From contig NZ_WQDA01000001.1 in the NCBI RefSeq assembly GCF_013032855.1, positions 379,501-443,500 of the forward strand: a stretch of DNA of 64,000 nucleotides, given 5' to 3'. The position numbers and the translations under genes were made by a program. Below the pieces are notes generated by a model. The model worked only from the letters and a program-made list of their open reading frames with translations, was not told where the DNA came from and made no database searches. Origin of the DNA: Ruegeria arenilitoris (GTDB lineage Bacteria; Pseudomonadota; Alphaproteobacteria; Rhodobacterales; Rhodobacteraceae). Shown piece after piece: positions 56,155 through 64,000 of this stretch; within the stretch, counting starts at the first letter, position 1; each line of letters starts with the position of its first letter.

Positions 56155-57444
56155 CTAGTTTGCAAATCCCGTCAAACGCGGGATCGTCATGGATATTGCG
56201 GGGACATAGGTGATCAGGAAGATCACCGCGATTTCGACGGCCAGGAACGGCAGGATCGCCTTGGCGATGGTTTCCACCCGTTCGCGTGACACGGCGGCGG
56301 CCACGAACAGCACCAGCCCCATGGGCGGCGTGGCCAGGCCAACGGTCAGGTTGACGCTCATGATGATGGCGAAATGGATCGGGTCGACCCCCAGGCTGGT
56401 GAAGATCGGGCCCAAGATCGGACCCAGGATGATGATCGCCGGACCGGCATCCAGGAACATGCCTACGACGAACAGCAGCAGGTTGATCAGGAACAGCAGG
56501 ATCAGCGGGTTTTCCGATAGTCCGAGGATCAGCGCGGCCAGTTGCTCGGGCGCGTGGCTGAGGCTGACCACGGTCTTGAACGCCATCGCCGCCCCCACCA
56601 GCAGCAGCACCACGGCCGAGGTCATACCCGCATTGCTGAGAACGTCGGGCACCTCTTTCAAGGTCAGCGTGCGCAGCACGAAAAACCCGATGAGGAAGGC
56701 ATAACCCACCGCGACGGCGGCGGCCTCGGTCGGGGTGAAGATGCCGCCCAGAATGCCGCCCAGAATGATCACCGGCGTCATCAGCGGGAAAAAGGCCTTG
56801 AGGCTGGCCTGACCGCGCTCGGGCCAGGTGTATTTGCGGCTGGCCACCGGGAAATCATACCGGTTGGCCATGACCTTGATCATCAGCATCAGGCCGATGC
56901 CCACCATGACACCCGGCACAATGCCGGCCAGGAACAGGGCCGCGACGCTTTCGCCCATGACATAGGCATAGATGATCATGATCCCCGAGGGCGGGATGAT
57001 CGGCCCGATGACCGAGCTGGCGGCGGTGATCGCGGCGGCGAATTTGCGGGTATAGCCCTGCTTCTCCATTGCCGGGATCAGCATCGAGCCCAGCGCCGAG
57101 GTATCGGCCACCGCCGAGCCCGACAGCCCCGCGAAGAGGATCGAGCTGAGCACGTTCACATGCGCCAGCCCGCCGCGCAGATGCCCCATCAGCGCCTGGC
57201 TGAACTCGACCAGACGGATGGTGATGCCGCCGCGGTTCATCAGTTCTCCGGCCAGCATGAAGAAGGGGATAGCCATCAGCGGGAAGCTGTCCATCCCGTT
57301 GTAGACGTTGCGATAAAGCAAGGTGATGTCGTTGGTCTGGCCGTTTAGCCACAGCAGCAGGCCGGGCGCGGCCAGCAGCGCGAAAAAGACCGGCAGGCCG
57401 ATCAGCAGAAACACCAGAAAGACGGGCAGGAACCAGACCAGCAT
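56155..57444 (-). CDS. TRAP transporter large permease (DctM type)
   Basis: A 429-residue ion-coupled permease with about 12-13 helices. The DctM hallmarks are GQTNDITLLYRNVYNGMDSF, AGELMNRGGITIRLVEFSQA, the IPPSGIMIIYAY loop and the glycine-rich helices near the C-terminus (VGLATPPMGLVLFVAAAVSR). Its start codon directly abuts the dctQ stop. Together with DctQ and DctP it forms a complete Na+-dependent TRAP system. Confidence 0.94.
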   Translation of the reverse strand: MLVWFLPVFLVFLLIGLPVFFALLAAPGLLLWLNGQTNDITLLYRNVYNGMDSFPLMAIPFFMLAGELMNRGGITIRLVEFSQALMGHLRGGLAHVNVLSSILFAGLSGSAVADTSALGSMLIPAMEKQGYTRKFAAAITAASSVIGPIIPPSGIMIIYAYVMGESVAALFLAGIVPGVMVGIGLMLMIKVMANRYDFPVASRKYTWPERGQASLKAFFPLMTPVIILGGILGGIFTPTEAAAVAVGYAFLIGFFVLRTLTLKEVPDVLSNAGMTSAVVLLLVGAAMAFKTVVSLSHAPEQLAALILGLSENPLILLFLINLLLFVVGMFLDAGPAIIILGPILGPIFTSLGVDPIHFAIIMSVNLTVGLATPPMGLVLFVAAAVSRERVETIAKAILPFLAVEIAVIFLITYVPAISMTIPRLTGFAN

Positions 57445-58032
57445 CTATTCGGCCCCCACGGCGGCTTCGGGGATCTCGGGCAGCAGGTCACCGCCGCCCA
57501 GCATGGTGATGATCGACCGCAGGATCAGTTCGATGTTGACCGACAGCAGCAGGATCACGCCCACCAGCAGGGAGGCCATCATCCAGCTGCGCGGGATCCG
57601 GTACCATTCGTCAAAGCCCAGCGAAGTGGGCAGGTACAGCGCTGCGGTGGCGAAACGCCCGCCAAAGCCCGTGACCTCGGACCAGCCGATGCGTACGGCG
57701 ACCACCAGAACCGTCAGGCTGAGCAGCAGCAGAAACAGGTTCAGCAACTGGCCGGGTACGCGCGGCAGAAAGCGGACCAGCATGTCGATGGCCACGAACC
57801 CGCCGCGCCGGAAGGCGGTGGGTGCCATCAGGCCGGTCATCCACAACATGCAGAACCGCGCGGCCTCGTCAGGCCAGGGCAGGGCGTTGCCCAGAACGTA
57901 TCGGAAGAACACCTGGATCAGGATCGCGATCACCATGAAGGCGATCGCAACGACACCAACCGCGCGGCCCAGACGCAGCGCGGTTTCGTTCACGAATGCA
58001 ATCGGCGCAAGCACCGACGTCAATCCGCCCAT
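57445..58032 (-). CDS. TRAP transporter small permease (DctQ type)
   Basis: A 195-residue four-helix protein that holds DctM in the TRAP complex. Visible: FRYVLGNALPWPDEAARFCM between helices 2 and 3, GFVAIDMLVRFLPRV, and four hydrophobic segments. It follows the flavin reductase gene by 52 bases and is immediately followed by dctM. Confidence 0.92.
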   Translation of the reverse strand: MGGLTSVLAPIAFVNETALRLGRAVGVVAIAFMVIAILIQVFFRYVLGNALPWPDEAARFCMLWMTGLMAPTAFRRGGFVAIDMLVRFLPRVPGQLLNLFLLLLSLTVLVVAVRIGWSEVTGFGGRFATAALYLPTSLGFDEWYRIPRSWMMASLLVGVILLLSVNIELILRSIITMLGGGDLLPEIPEAAVGAE

Positions 58033-58084
58033 GCGGTTCCTCCCTGTTCAGGCCGCGGGTTTGGCCCGCGACCGTGTCCCGCGC

Positions 58085-58603
58085 TTATTGGTGCGCGAAT
58101 TGGCCGAGCTTGCCGGCGTAAAAGGTCAGCGCGTCTCCGTCCGCCATGCTGGCCCGCAAGACCTTGCCCACCACGATAACGTGATCGCCCGCATCGTGAT
58201 ACGCATGTTGTTCACATTCGAACCGCGCCAGGCATCCGCGCAGCAGCGGCGTTCCGTTTTCGCAGCGGTCGTGGTCGATGTCGCGCAGGGCAAAGGCGTC
58301 TTTCGAGCAGCCAAAGCACAGCTCGGCCTGGTCGGCCGAGAGAACATGAACACTGAAATGACGCGCCTTGTGAAAATAGGGGAACCGGCGCGAATTCCGG
58401 TCGCCGGCCCACATCACCAAAGGCGGGTCCAGCGACAGCGAGGAAAAGCTGTTGGCCGTGATGCAGACCGGCCCGTCGGGGCTGTCGCAGGTCACGACGG
58501 TGACGCCGGTGGCGAACCGGCCGAAAGCGTCCCGCAGGGTGCGGGTGTCGTCCTTGTGCGGAATGAAGGTGCGCGCCATGTCGTTCGAGAATGCGTTCAT
58601 CAT
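58085..58603 (-). CDS. Flavin reductase, SmoA-like by context
   Basis: A 172-residue flavin reductase of the HpaC/NTA-reductase family: FGRFATGVTVVTCDSPDG, ITANSFSSLSLDPPLVMW and HFSVHVLSADQAEL form the FMN/FAD-binding split barrel. It would make free reduced flavin from NAD(P)H for the LLM monooxygenase two genes upstream. The start overlaps the aldo/keto reductase stop by four bases (ATGA). In the sulfo-SMO pathway this role is filled by SmoA. Confidence 0.88.
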   Translation of the reverse strand: MMNAFSNDMARTFIPHKDDTRTLRDAFGRFATGVTVVTCDSPDGPVCITANSFSSLSLDPPLVMWAGDRNSRRFPYFHKARHFSVHVLSADQAELCFGCSKDAFALRDIDHDRCENGTPLLRGCLARFECEQHAYHDAGDHVIVVGKVLRASMADGDALTFYAGKLGQFAHQ

Positions 58604-59490
58604 GGTACCTCATGCCCCAGCGCCGCCTCGTAGAGACGGAACCAGGCTTCACGATCCAGATTGACTTTCAGGGCGTCCGAAATGCGCTTGATGCGGTCCA
58701 GGCTGTTGGTGCCCAGAACCGGCAGGATGCCGGCCGGATGGGCCAGCAGGAAGGCCACGGCCACCGCGGCCCGGTCGACGCCGAACTGCGCGCCGATCTC
58801 ATCCGCGACCACGCCCACCGGAGGATTACCCGCCATCAGCGCTCCGCCGCCCAGCGGCGACCACGCCATCACCGGGTGGCCGTGCTGCTGGTGAAAGGCC
58901 AGATCGCCATTGGTGAACGGAGCGATCGCGCCCAGAGAAATCTCGATCTGGTTGGTCACCAGCGGGGTCTTCATGGCCGATTGCAGCAGTTGCCAGTCCC
59001 AGGGGCGGAAATTCGACACGCCCACCGCGCGGACCTTGCCGCTGGCCACCACCTCGTCCAGCGCGGCGCCGGTTTCATGGTGGTCCATGATCGGATCGGG
59101 GCGGTGGATCAGCAGCAGGTCGATATGGTCGATCGCCATTTCCCGCAGCGAGGTGTCGACCGATTTCAGGATATGCGCGCGCGAGGTGTCATAGTATTTC
59201 ACCTTGGCATCCGCATAGCGCCCGCAGGGGGCGACGATGTCGCATTTGGTAACGATCTCCATCCGGTCGCGCAGGCCGGGATTGGCGCGCAGGGCGTTGC
59301 CCAGAATCGCCTCGGCGCCATAGTCGCCATAGATGTCGGCCTGATCGAAGCTGGTGATGCCCTGATCCAGACAGGCGTGGATCTTGGCCGCCACATGCGC
59401 GGCCGAGGTGTCGCTGTCATCGCCCAGCCGCCACATGCCATAGACAAGGCGGCTCAGTTCCAAGGTGTCAGAAAGCTTGATACGTTGCAT
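58600..59490 (-). CDS. Aldo/keto reductase, SmoB-like by context
   Basis: A 296-residue AKR starting MQRIKLSDTLELSRLVYG. The catalytic tetrad is visible as Asp and Tyr in FDQADIYGDYG, Lys in IVTKCDIV and His in LLLIHRPDP, and the NADPH-binding C-terminus is present (ILPVLGTNSLDRIKRISDAL). In the sulfo-SMO pathway SmoB reduces 6-dehydro-D-glucose, the desulfonation product, to glucose. The ATG at 59490 overlaps the monooxygenase TGA by one base. Class membership is firm; the sugar aldehyde substrate is inferred from the three-gene set. Confidence 0.87.
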   Translation of the reverse strand: MQRIKLSDTLELSRLVYGMWRLGDDSDTSAAHVAAKIHACLDQGITSFDQADIYGDYGAEAILGNALRANPGLRDRMEIVTKCDIVAPCGRYADAKVKYYDTSRAHILKSVDTSLREMAIDHIDLLLIHRPDPIMDHHETGAALDEVVASGKVRAVGVSNFRPWDWQLLQSAMKTPLVTNQIEISLGAIAPFTNGDLAFHQQHGHPVMAWSPLGGGALMAGNPPVGVVADEIGAQFGVDRAAVAVAFLLAHPAGILPVLGTNSLDRIKRISDALKVNLDREAWFRLYEAALGHEVP

Positions 59491-60644
59491 CAACGACGAA
59501 CTCCGTTGCCCAGCGGCGTCGCCGGGGTGTCAGCAGGGACCCTTCCATAGGCTTCGGGAAGAGAGCAGGTTTTCAGATGTGGCATCACACGGGTGCCGAA
59601 ATGGCGGGCCTCGTCCATATGCGGATAGCCCGAGAAGATGAAGGCGCGGATGCCCATCTTCTGATACTCTTCGATCTTCGACAGAACTTGGTCTGTCGAC
59701 CCCACCAGCGCCGCGCCGCAGCCTGACCGCGCCCGGCCGACGCCCGTCCACAGGCCCGGCTCGACATAGCCGTATTTGTCGGCCAACTCGCGGTTCCTGG
59801 CCTGATGCGAAACACCCAATGAGGTGGCGTCCAGCGCCCGTTCACGGATCGCGCGGCCGTATTCGTCATCCAGCTTCGACACGATGTAGTCGGCATATTC
59901 CTTGGCCTCGGCCTCGGTGTCGCGCACGATCATGTGCACCCGCAGACCATAGTCCAGCGTGCGGCCGTATTCGTCGGCCACCGCGTGCACGGCCTTCATC
60001 CGCTCGGCCAGCTGGTCCTTGGTTTCTGGCCACATCAGATAGACGTCGCAATGCTGGCCGCACAGCTTCAGCGCATCGGGCGAGTACCCCCCGAAATACA
60101 GCAGCGGCCCGCCAGTCTGATAGGGTTTGGCCGGATCGGTCGTCAGGCCCGAGAAATTGTAGACCTGACCCTGGTAATTAATCTCATCCTGCGTCCAGGC
60201 CTGTTTCAGAATCTCGACCACCTCGCGCGAGCGCTGGTAGCGATAGCTGCTTTCGGCCTTTTCCCCCGGAAAATCCGACGAGATGATGTTGACCGTCAGC
60301 CGACCCTTCAGCATGTGGTCCAGCGTCGCGATGGTGCGCGCCAGCATGATCGGCTGCATCTCGCCGCAGCGCACGGCGGCCAGCAGGTTGATCTTTTCGG
60401 TGATCGGGGCGCAGCCGGCGACAAAGCTCAGCGTGTCCTGCCCCACCTGATACGAGGACGGGCACAGGATGTTGCGGAAGCCCTGCGCCTCGGCCTCTTT
60501 CACGATGCCCGAGCAATGTTCCCAGCTGGAGCGCAGATCGCCGTCGGGCACGCCGAGAAACTGATAATCGTCCGAGCACAGCGCCGCGAACCACGAAACC
60601 TCGGCCGCATCCAGATCGGGGGATGTGATGGGGACGATCGTCAT
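59490..60644 (-). CDS. LLM-class FMNH2-dependent monooxygenase, SmoC/SsuD-like by context
   Basis: A 384-residue TIM-barrel flavin monooxygenase of the luciferase-like family, nearest to alkanesulfonate monooxygenase SsuD. Typical blocks are NLLAAVRCGEMQPIMLARTI, LTVNIISSDFPGEK, the SREVVEILKQAW segment, LLYFGGYSPDALKLC and GSTDQVLSKIEEYQKMGIRA. Start 60644 has an AGGAGAGAG site. It would use reduced flavin and O2 to cleave a C-S bond, yielding sulfite and an aldehyde. With AKR and flavin reductase downstream in C-B-A order it matches SmoCBA, the sulfoquinovose oxidative desulfonation enzymes. It is the first gene of the operon. Confidence 0.85.
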   Translation of the reverse strand: MTIVPITSPDLDAAEVSWFAALCSDDYQFLGVPDGDLRSSWEHCSGIVKEAEAQGFRNILCPSSYQVGQDTLSFVAGCAPITEKINLLAAVRCGEMQPIMLARTIATLDHMLKGRLTVNIISSDFPGEKAESSYRYQRSREVVEILKQAWTQDEINYQGQVYNFSGLTTDPAKPYQTGGPLLYFGGYSPDALKLCGQHCDVYLMWPETKDQLAERMKAVHAVADEYGRTLDYGLRVHMIVRDTEAEAKEYADYIVSKLDDEYGRAIRERALDATSLGVSHQARNRELADKYGYVEPGLWTGVGRARSGCGAALVGSTDQVLSKIEEYQKMGIRAFIFSGYPHMDEARHFGTRVMPHLKTCSLPEAYGRVPADTPATPLGNGVRR

Positions 60645-60693
60645 CTGATTCTCTCTCCTGCCGGGCTCAACTTTTCTCTTGCGTAGCAACCAC

Positions 60694-60720
60694 ATTGATG
60701 TAGATCAATAGTGTATCAAT
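60694..60720. promoter_or_regulatory. Candidate operator of the GntR/UTRA regulator
   Basis: In the 104-base divergent region between the monooxygenase and regulator genes, ATTGAT (60694-60699), GTAG, ATCAAT (60704-60709) form an inverted repeat, and a further ATCAAT half-site lies at 60715-60720, one helical turn (11 bases) later. A site shared by both divergent promoters fits a repressor that senses the pathway substrate. Not proven. Confidence 0.5.
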
Positions 60721-60748
60721 TTTTTCTGCGACCAAGTGAAGCGCCCGC

Positions 60749-61459
60749 GTGCCCCCATCCAACAGAAACTCCAACGCCCTGCCGATCTATGTGCAGATCG
60801 CCGAGCTGCTGATCCGCGATATCGCCGCCGGCCGGCTGATCGATGGCGAGCGTCTGCCGCCCGAACGGGACATGGCGGCGCAGTTGAACGTCTCGGTCGG
60901 GACGCTGCGAAAATCGCTCGCCGAGCTGGAAAAAAAGGGGATGCTCGAGCGGATCCAGGGCTCGGGCAACTATGTGCGCGAGACCGGGACCCAGAACAGC
61001 GTCTATGCCATGTTCCGGCTGGAACTGCCCGAGGGCGGCGGCCTGCCGCGCGCCGACATCCTGTCGGTCGATCACCTGGACAAGCCCGCCGACCTGCCCG
61101 ATTTCGGCACCTCGCGGCGCGGGTCGCGCGTGCGGCGGATGCGCTATCTGAATGACACAATCATCGCGGTCGAGGAGATCTGGCTGGACGAATCAGCCGG
61201 TCTGATCGACCGGCGGCTGCTGTCGGACTCGCTGTATCGCTATTACCAGCAGCAGCTTGGGTTCTGGATCACCCGCGCCGAGGATCGGGTTTCGGTCGGT
61301 CGGCTGCCCGATTGGACCCCCGCGAACTTCACACGGCCGGCGGGCGAGACCGTCGGTTACATCGAGCGGTTCAGCTGGTCGGAACGGCCTGAACCCGTCG
61401 AGTTTTCGAAAACCTGGTTCGACCCGGACCGGGCAACTTACGTCCAACGACTGAAATGA
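60749..61459 (+). CDS. GntR family regulator with UTRA domain
   Basis: A 236-residue HutC-type regulator. The winged helix (residues about 10-75) is LIDGERLPPERDMAAQLNVS, then VGTLRKSLAELEKKGMLERI and GSGNYVRETG; the UTRA ligand-binding domain follows (about 85-236), with SRRGSRVRRMRYLND and VEEIWLDESAGLIDRRLLSD. The start is GTG at 60749. It is divergent from the desulfonation operon and followed by the Gfo/Idh gene after 13 bases. By position it probably controls both, responding to a sugar-type effector. Confidence 0.9.
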   Translation: MPPSNRNSNALPIYVQIAELLIRDIAAGRLIDGERLPPERDMAAQLNVSVGTLRKSLAELEKKGMLERIQGSGNYVRETGTQNSVYAMFRLELPEGGGLPRADILSVDHLDKPADLPDFGTSRRGSRVRRMRYLNDTIIAVEEIWLDESAGLIDRRLLSDSLYRYYQQQLGFWITRAEDRVSVGRLPDWTPANFTRPAGETVGYIERFSWSERPEPVEFSKTWFDPDRATYVQRLK

Positions 61460-61472
61460 CGAGGAAACGCGC

Positions 61473-62573
61473 ATGACCCGGACCATCAACTACGGGCTGA
61501 TCGGATGTGGCATGATGGGGCAGGAACACCTGCACAACATCGCTCTGCTGGAGGGCACGCAAGTGGCCGCCATTTTCGAGCCCGACCCCGAGATGGCACG
61601 CGCCGCGCAGGCGATTGCGCCGGGGGCCAGAATGGTGGCTTCGGTGCAGGATCTGCTGGCGGTCGAGGAGTTGGACTGCCTGGTCATCGCCAGCCCCAAC
61701 CATCTGCATGTGGATCAGATCGCCCAGATCGCCCAGACCCGTCCCTTGCCGCTGTTGGTGGAAAAGCCGCTGTTCACCAACCCCGGCGATGCGGCCCGTT
61801 TGGCCGAGATCGAGCGCAGCTATCCCTGTCCGATCTGGCTGGCGATGGAATATCGCTACATGCCGCCCATCGCCGCCCTGATCACCGAGGCGCAGGACAC
61901 CAGCGGCGGGGTCAAGATGCTGAGCATCCGCGAACACCGCTTTCCGTTCCTGGAAAAGGTCGGCAACTGGAACCGGTTCAACCGCAACACGGGCGGCACC
62001 TTCGTCGAGAAATGCTGTCATTTCTTCGACCTGATGCGCCTGATCCTGCAATCCGATCCTGTACGCGTCAGCGCCAGCGGCGGGCAGGCCGTGAACCATC
62101 TGGACGAAACCTATGACGGCGAGACGCCCGACATCCTCGACCACGGCTATGTCATCGTCGATTTCGCCTCGGGCGCGCGGGCGATGCTGGAGCTGTGTAT
62201 GTTCGCCGAAGGTGCGCAGTATCAGGAGGAAATCTCGGTCGTCGGCCCCAAGGCCAAGATCGAGGCGCTGGTCCCCGGGCCGGGCCGGTTCTGGCCCGAA
62301 CATCTGGGCGCGCCGCCGGTGCCGCAGCTGATCGTCAGCCCGCGCGACCCCAAGGGCCCTGTCGCCCGCGACATTCCCGTCGACCCGCGCCTGCTGGCGG
62401 CGGGCGACCACAACGGCTCGACCTTCTATCAGCACCAGGGCTTTCTGGCGCTGGTGCGCGGTGAGCGCGACGCCCCGGATGTCAGCCTGACCGACGGCAT
62501 GTGGGCAGTACGCATGGGTCTGGCGGCGCAGCAATCGCTGGCCACGGGCGAAACCGTCCGGCTGGATCGCTGA
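61473..62573 (+). CDS. Gfo/Idh/MocA family protein, candidate NAD-dependent sulfoquinovosidase
   Basis: A 366-residue protein with an N-terminal Rossmann fold (YGLIGCGMMGQEHLHNI), the EKP motif (LLVEKPLFTN) and the family catalytic block with Lys-x-x-His-x-x-Asp (FVEKCCHFFDLM). Ordinary members are sugar dehydrogenases. One branch of this fold works as NAD+-dependent sulfoquinovosidases (GH188, SqgA), which release sulfoquinovose from its glycosides by transient oxidation. Since no GH31 sulfoquinovosidase is seen next to the operon, this protein is the natural candidate. An ordinary inositol or sugar dehydrogenase is the alternative. Confidence 0.82.
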   Translation: MTRTINYGLIGCGMMGQEHLHNIALLEGTQVAAIFEPDPEMARAAQAIAPGARMVASVQDLLAVEELDCLVIASPNHLHVDQIAQIAQTRPLPLLVEKPLFTNPGDAARLAEIERSYPCPIWLAMEYRYMPPIAALITEAQDTSGGVKMLSIREHRFPFLEKVGNWNRFNRNTGGTFVEKCCHFFDLMRLILQSDPVRVSASGGQAVNHLDETYDGETPDILDHGYVIVDFASGARAMLELCMFAEGAQYQEEISVVGPKAKIEALVPGPGRFWPEHLGAPPVPQLIVSPRDPKGPVARDIPVDPRLLAAGDHNGSTFYQHQGFLALVRGERDAPDVSLTDGMWAVRMGLAAQQSLATGETVRLDR

Positions 62574-62683
62574 GGTCTTTCTGCGGGTGCAAAATGCGCC
62601 GATCGGAAACCTGTGTTCCGATTTGGCGTCACCGCCCGTGTCGTTTTTGATATTCAAAGCGTCTTTTCCGCTTGCCCGCCCAA

Positions 62684-62731
62684 CCGCGGCCCCCTAGGTC
62701 TGGCCGCGGGACACCCCTCCCCAACGAGGGG
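62684..62731 (+). ncRNA. Candidate serC RNA motif (two hairpins) in the serC leader
   Basis: Two hairpins lie just before serC: CCGCGGCC (62684-62691) with GGCCGCGG (62702-62709), an 8-bp stem with a 10-base loop; and CCCCTC (62714-62719) with GAGGGG (62726-62731). The ribosome site GGAAGG follows after about 10 bases. The serC motif, a conserved structured RNA upstream of serC in alphaproteobacteria, has this position and two-hairpin layout. I cannot verify the conserved nucleotides without the covariance model. Confidence 0.55.
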
Positions 62732-62755
62732 CGTATATCTGGAAGGGTAACACCA

Positions 62756-63910
62756 ATGACCATCGAACGACCGGCAGCGCGGCCGGCCAATCCGCGTTTT
62801 TCCTCGGGCCCCTGCGCCAAACCCCCTACATTCGAGCTGAACAAGCTGGCTGGTGCCGCGCTGGGCCGATCGCACCGCGCCGCCGTCGGCAAGGACAAGC
62901 TGAAGGCCGCCATCGAAGGCACGCGCGAGCTGCTGGGCATTCCGGCCGACTATCGGATCGGGATCGTTCCGGCCTCGGATACCGGCGCGGTGGAAATGGC
63001 GCTGTGGTCGCTTCTGGGCGAACGCAAGGTCGAGATGCTGGCCTGGGAAAGCTTTGGCGCGGGTTGGGTTACCGACGTGGTCAAACAGCTGAAGATCGAC
63101 GCCGAGGTGAAAACCGCCGATTACGGACAGATCGTCGATCTGGCGTCCATCGATTTCAACAATGACGTGGTCTTTACCTGGAACGGGACCACCTCGGGCG
63201 TGCGGGTTCCGAATGGCGACTGGATCGCCGATGACCGCGCCGGCCTGACCATCTGCGACGCCACCAGCGCCGCTTTCGCGATGGACCTGCCCTGGGACAA
63301 GCTGGATGTCACCACCTTCAGCTGGCAGAAGGTTTTGGGTGGCGAGGCGGCGCATGGCATGCTGATCCTCAGCCCCCGCGCGGTCGAGCGACTGGAAAGC
63401 TATACCCCCGCGTGGCCGCTGCCGAAGATCTTCCGTCTGACCAAGGGCGGCAAGCTGATCGAGGGCATCTTCCAAGGTGCCACCATCAACACGCCGTCGA
63501 TGCTGGCGGTCGAGGATTACCTGTTCGCGCTGGACTGGGCGCGCTCGGTCGGCGGGCTGCAGGGCCTGATCGCCCGCGCCGATGCCAATGCGCAGGCGAT
63601 CTTTGACTTCTGCGACCAGAACGACTGGATCGACAACCTGGCCGAGGACCCGGCCACCCGGTCGAATACCAGCGTTTGCCTGAAGTTCACCGATCCGCGC
63701 ATTCGCGACGGCGCAAGCTTTGCCAAGGCGGTCGCCAAGCGGCTGGAGGCCGAGAACGTGGCACTGGACATCGGCGCGTATCGCGACGCGCCGGCCGGGC
63801 TGCGCATCTGGTGCGGCGGCACGGTCGAAACGTCCGACATCCAGGCGATGCTGCCCTGGCTGAAATGGGCGTTCGAGGCCGAGATCGCAGCCCAGGCCGA
63901 AGCCGCCTGA
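62756..63910 (+). CDS. serC: Phosphoserine aminotransferase
   Basis: A 384-residue PLP enzyme that makes O-phosphoserine from 3-phosphohydroxypyruvate and glutamate (and acts in pyridoxal synthesis in some bacteria). It has [20 protein letters not shown] at the N-terminus and the PLP lysine in [16 protein letters not shown]. The start at 62756 follows GGAAGG and matches the family length; the longer open frame from 62672 covers the leader hairpins. serA begins 68 bases downstream, the usual serC-serA order. Confidence 0.97.
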   Translation: MTIERPAARPANPRFSSGPCAKPPTFELNKLAGAALGRSHRAAVGKDKLKAAIEGTRELLGIPADYRIGIVPASDTGAVEMALWSLLGERKVEMLAWESFGAGWVTDVVKQLKIDAEVKTADYGQIVDLASIDFNNDVVFTWNGTTSGVRVPNGDWIADDRAGLTICDATSAAFAMDLPWDKLDVTTFSWQKVLGGEAAHGMLILSPRAVERLESYTPAWPLPKIFRLTKGGKLIEGIFQGATINTPSMLAVEDYLFALDWARSVGGLQGLIARADANAQAIFDFCDQNDWIDNLAEDPATRSNTSVCLKFTDPRIRDGASFAKAVAKRLEAENVALDIGAYRDAPAGLRIWCGGTVETSDIQAMLPWLKWAFEAEIAAQAEAA

Positions 63911-63928
63911 CTCCTTTCCCCGACAAGA

Positions 63929-63950
63929 TCCGGGCCGCGTCCGGCCCGGA
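63929..63950 (+). other. Hairpin in the serC-serA gap
   Basis: TCCGGGCC (63929-63936) and GGCCCGGA (63943-63950) form an 8-bp stem with a six-base loop. There is no T-run, so it is unlikely to stop transcription fully; it could set the relative expression of serC and serA. Confidence 0.5.
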
Positions 63951-63978
63951 GTCATCATTCCATTCAAGGACCACGCAC

Positions 63979-64000
63979 ATGGCCCCCAAAGTACTCGTAT
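63979..64000 (+). CDS. serA: D-3-phosphoglycerate dehydrogenase, first codons only
   Basis: Only seven codons are in the window (MAPKVLV). The AAGGA site at 63966-63970 and the position directly after serC match serA, the first enzyme of serine synthesis, and the residues agree with alphaproteobacterial SerA N-termini. The gene continues beyond the window. Confidence 0.82.

Overview
The window is chromosomal DNA from a marine-type alphaproteobacterium, most likely a Rhodobacteraceae member of the Roseobacter group (Ruegeria/Phaeobacter/Leisingera-like). The basis is high GC, heavy ATGA-type gene overlaps, the neighbourhood rsmB-heparinase-purH-lspA-DUF3035-M16-M16, an RpoE-ChrR pair next to a DUF1365 gene, a sitABCD metal importer, ALDH16 beside deoC, and several TRAP or osmolyte functions. 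I saw no rRNA, tRNA, CRISPR array, insertion sequence or prophage.

Layout. 1-4.6 kb: 3' end of a BCCT osmolyte transporter, a minimal K+ channel, an exported amidohydrolase, rpsO, and an RTX-type Ca-binding repeat protein. 4.6-8.2 kb: translation and ribosome genes truB and rbfA, a phosphodiester glycosidase, and dapB. 8.2-10.9 kb: a two-gene operon matching TmpA/TmpB, which turns 2-(trimethylamino)ethylphosphonate into glycine betaine plus phosphate, with a divergent LysR regulator. 10.9-19.6 kb: SdhAF4-like protein, RsmB-like methyltransferase, heparinase-like protein, purH, lspA, BamF-like lipoprotein and an active/inactive M16 peptidase pair. 19.8-24 kb: a cupin, an unusual DUF2955/HlyD/AI-2E membrane operon and a second minimal K+ channel. 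24-31 kb: AsmA-like protein, then deoC-ALDH16-DECR2-like SDR. 31-35 kb: sitABCD with two matched operators over its promoter. 35-43.5 kb: mutL, rmuC, a PliG-like lysozyme inhibitor, the RpoE/ChrR singlet-oxygen module with back-to-back candidate sigma-E promoters, small DUF proteins. 43.5-48.4 kb: a two-gene saccharopine (lysine) pathway, GST, histidine phosphatase, carbamoylase. 48.7-53.2 kb: gcvT-gcvH-gcvP. 53.3-55 kb: a di-heme cytochrome c peroxidase and a Sel1-like gene that overlap head to head.

55-62.6 kb is the most interesting region. A minus-strand operon encodes an LLM flavin monooxygenase, an aldo/keto reductase, a flavin reductase and a three-part TRAP transporter. Divergently, a GntR/UTRA regulator is followed by a Gfo/Idh/MocA protein. 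The enzyme set and order match the sulfo-SMO (oxidative desulfonation of sulfoquinovose) enzymes SmoC-SmoB-SmoA, but with a TRAP importer instead of the ABC importer. The Gfo/Idh protein could be the NAD-dependent sulfoquinovosidase. This is inference from gene content. The window ends with serC, preceded by a candidate serC RNA, and the first codons of serA.
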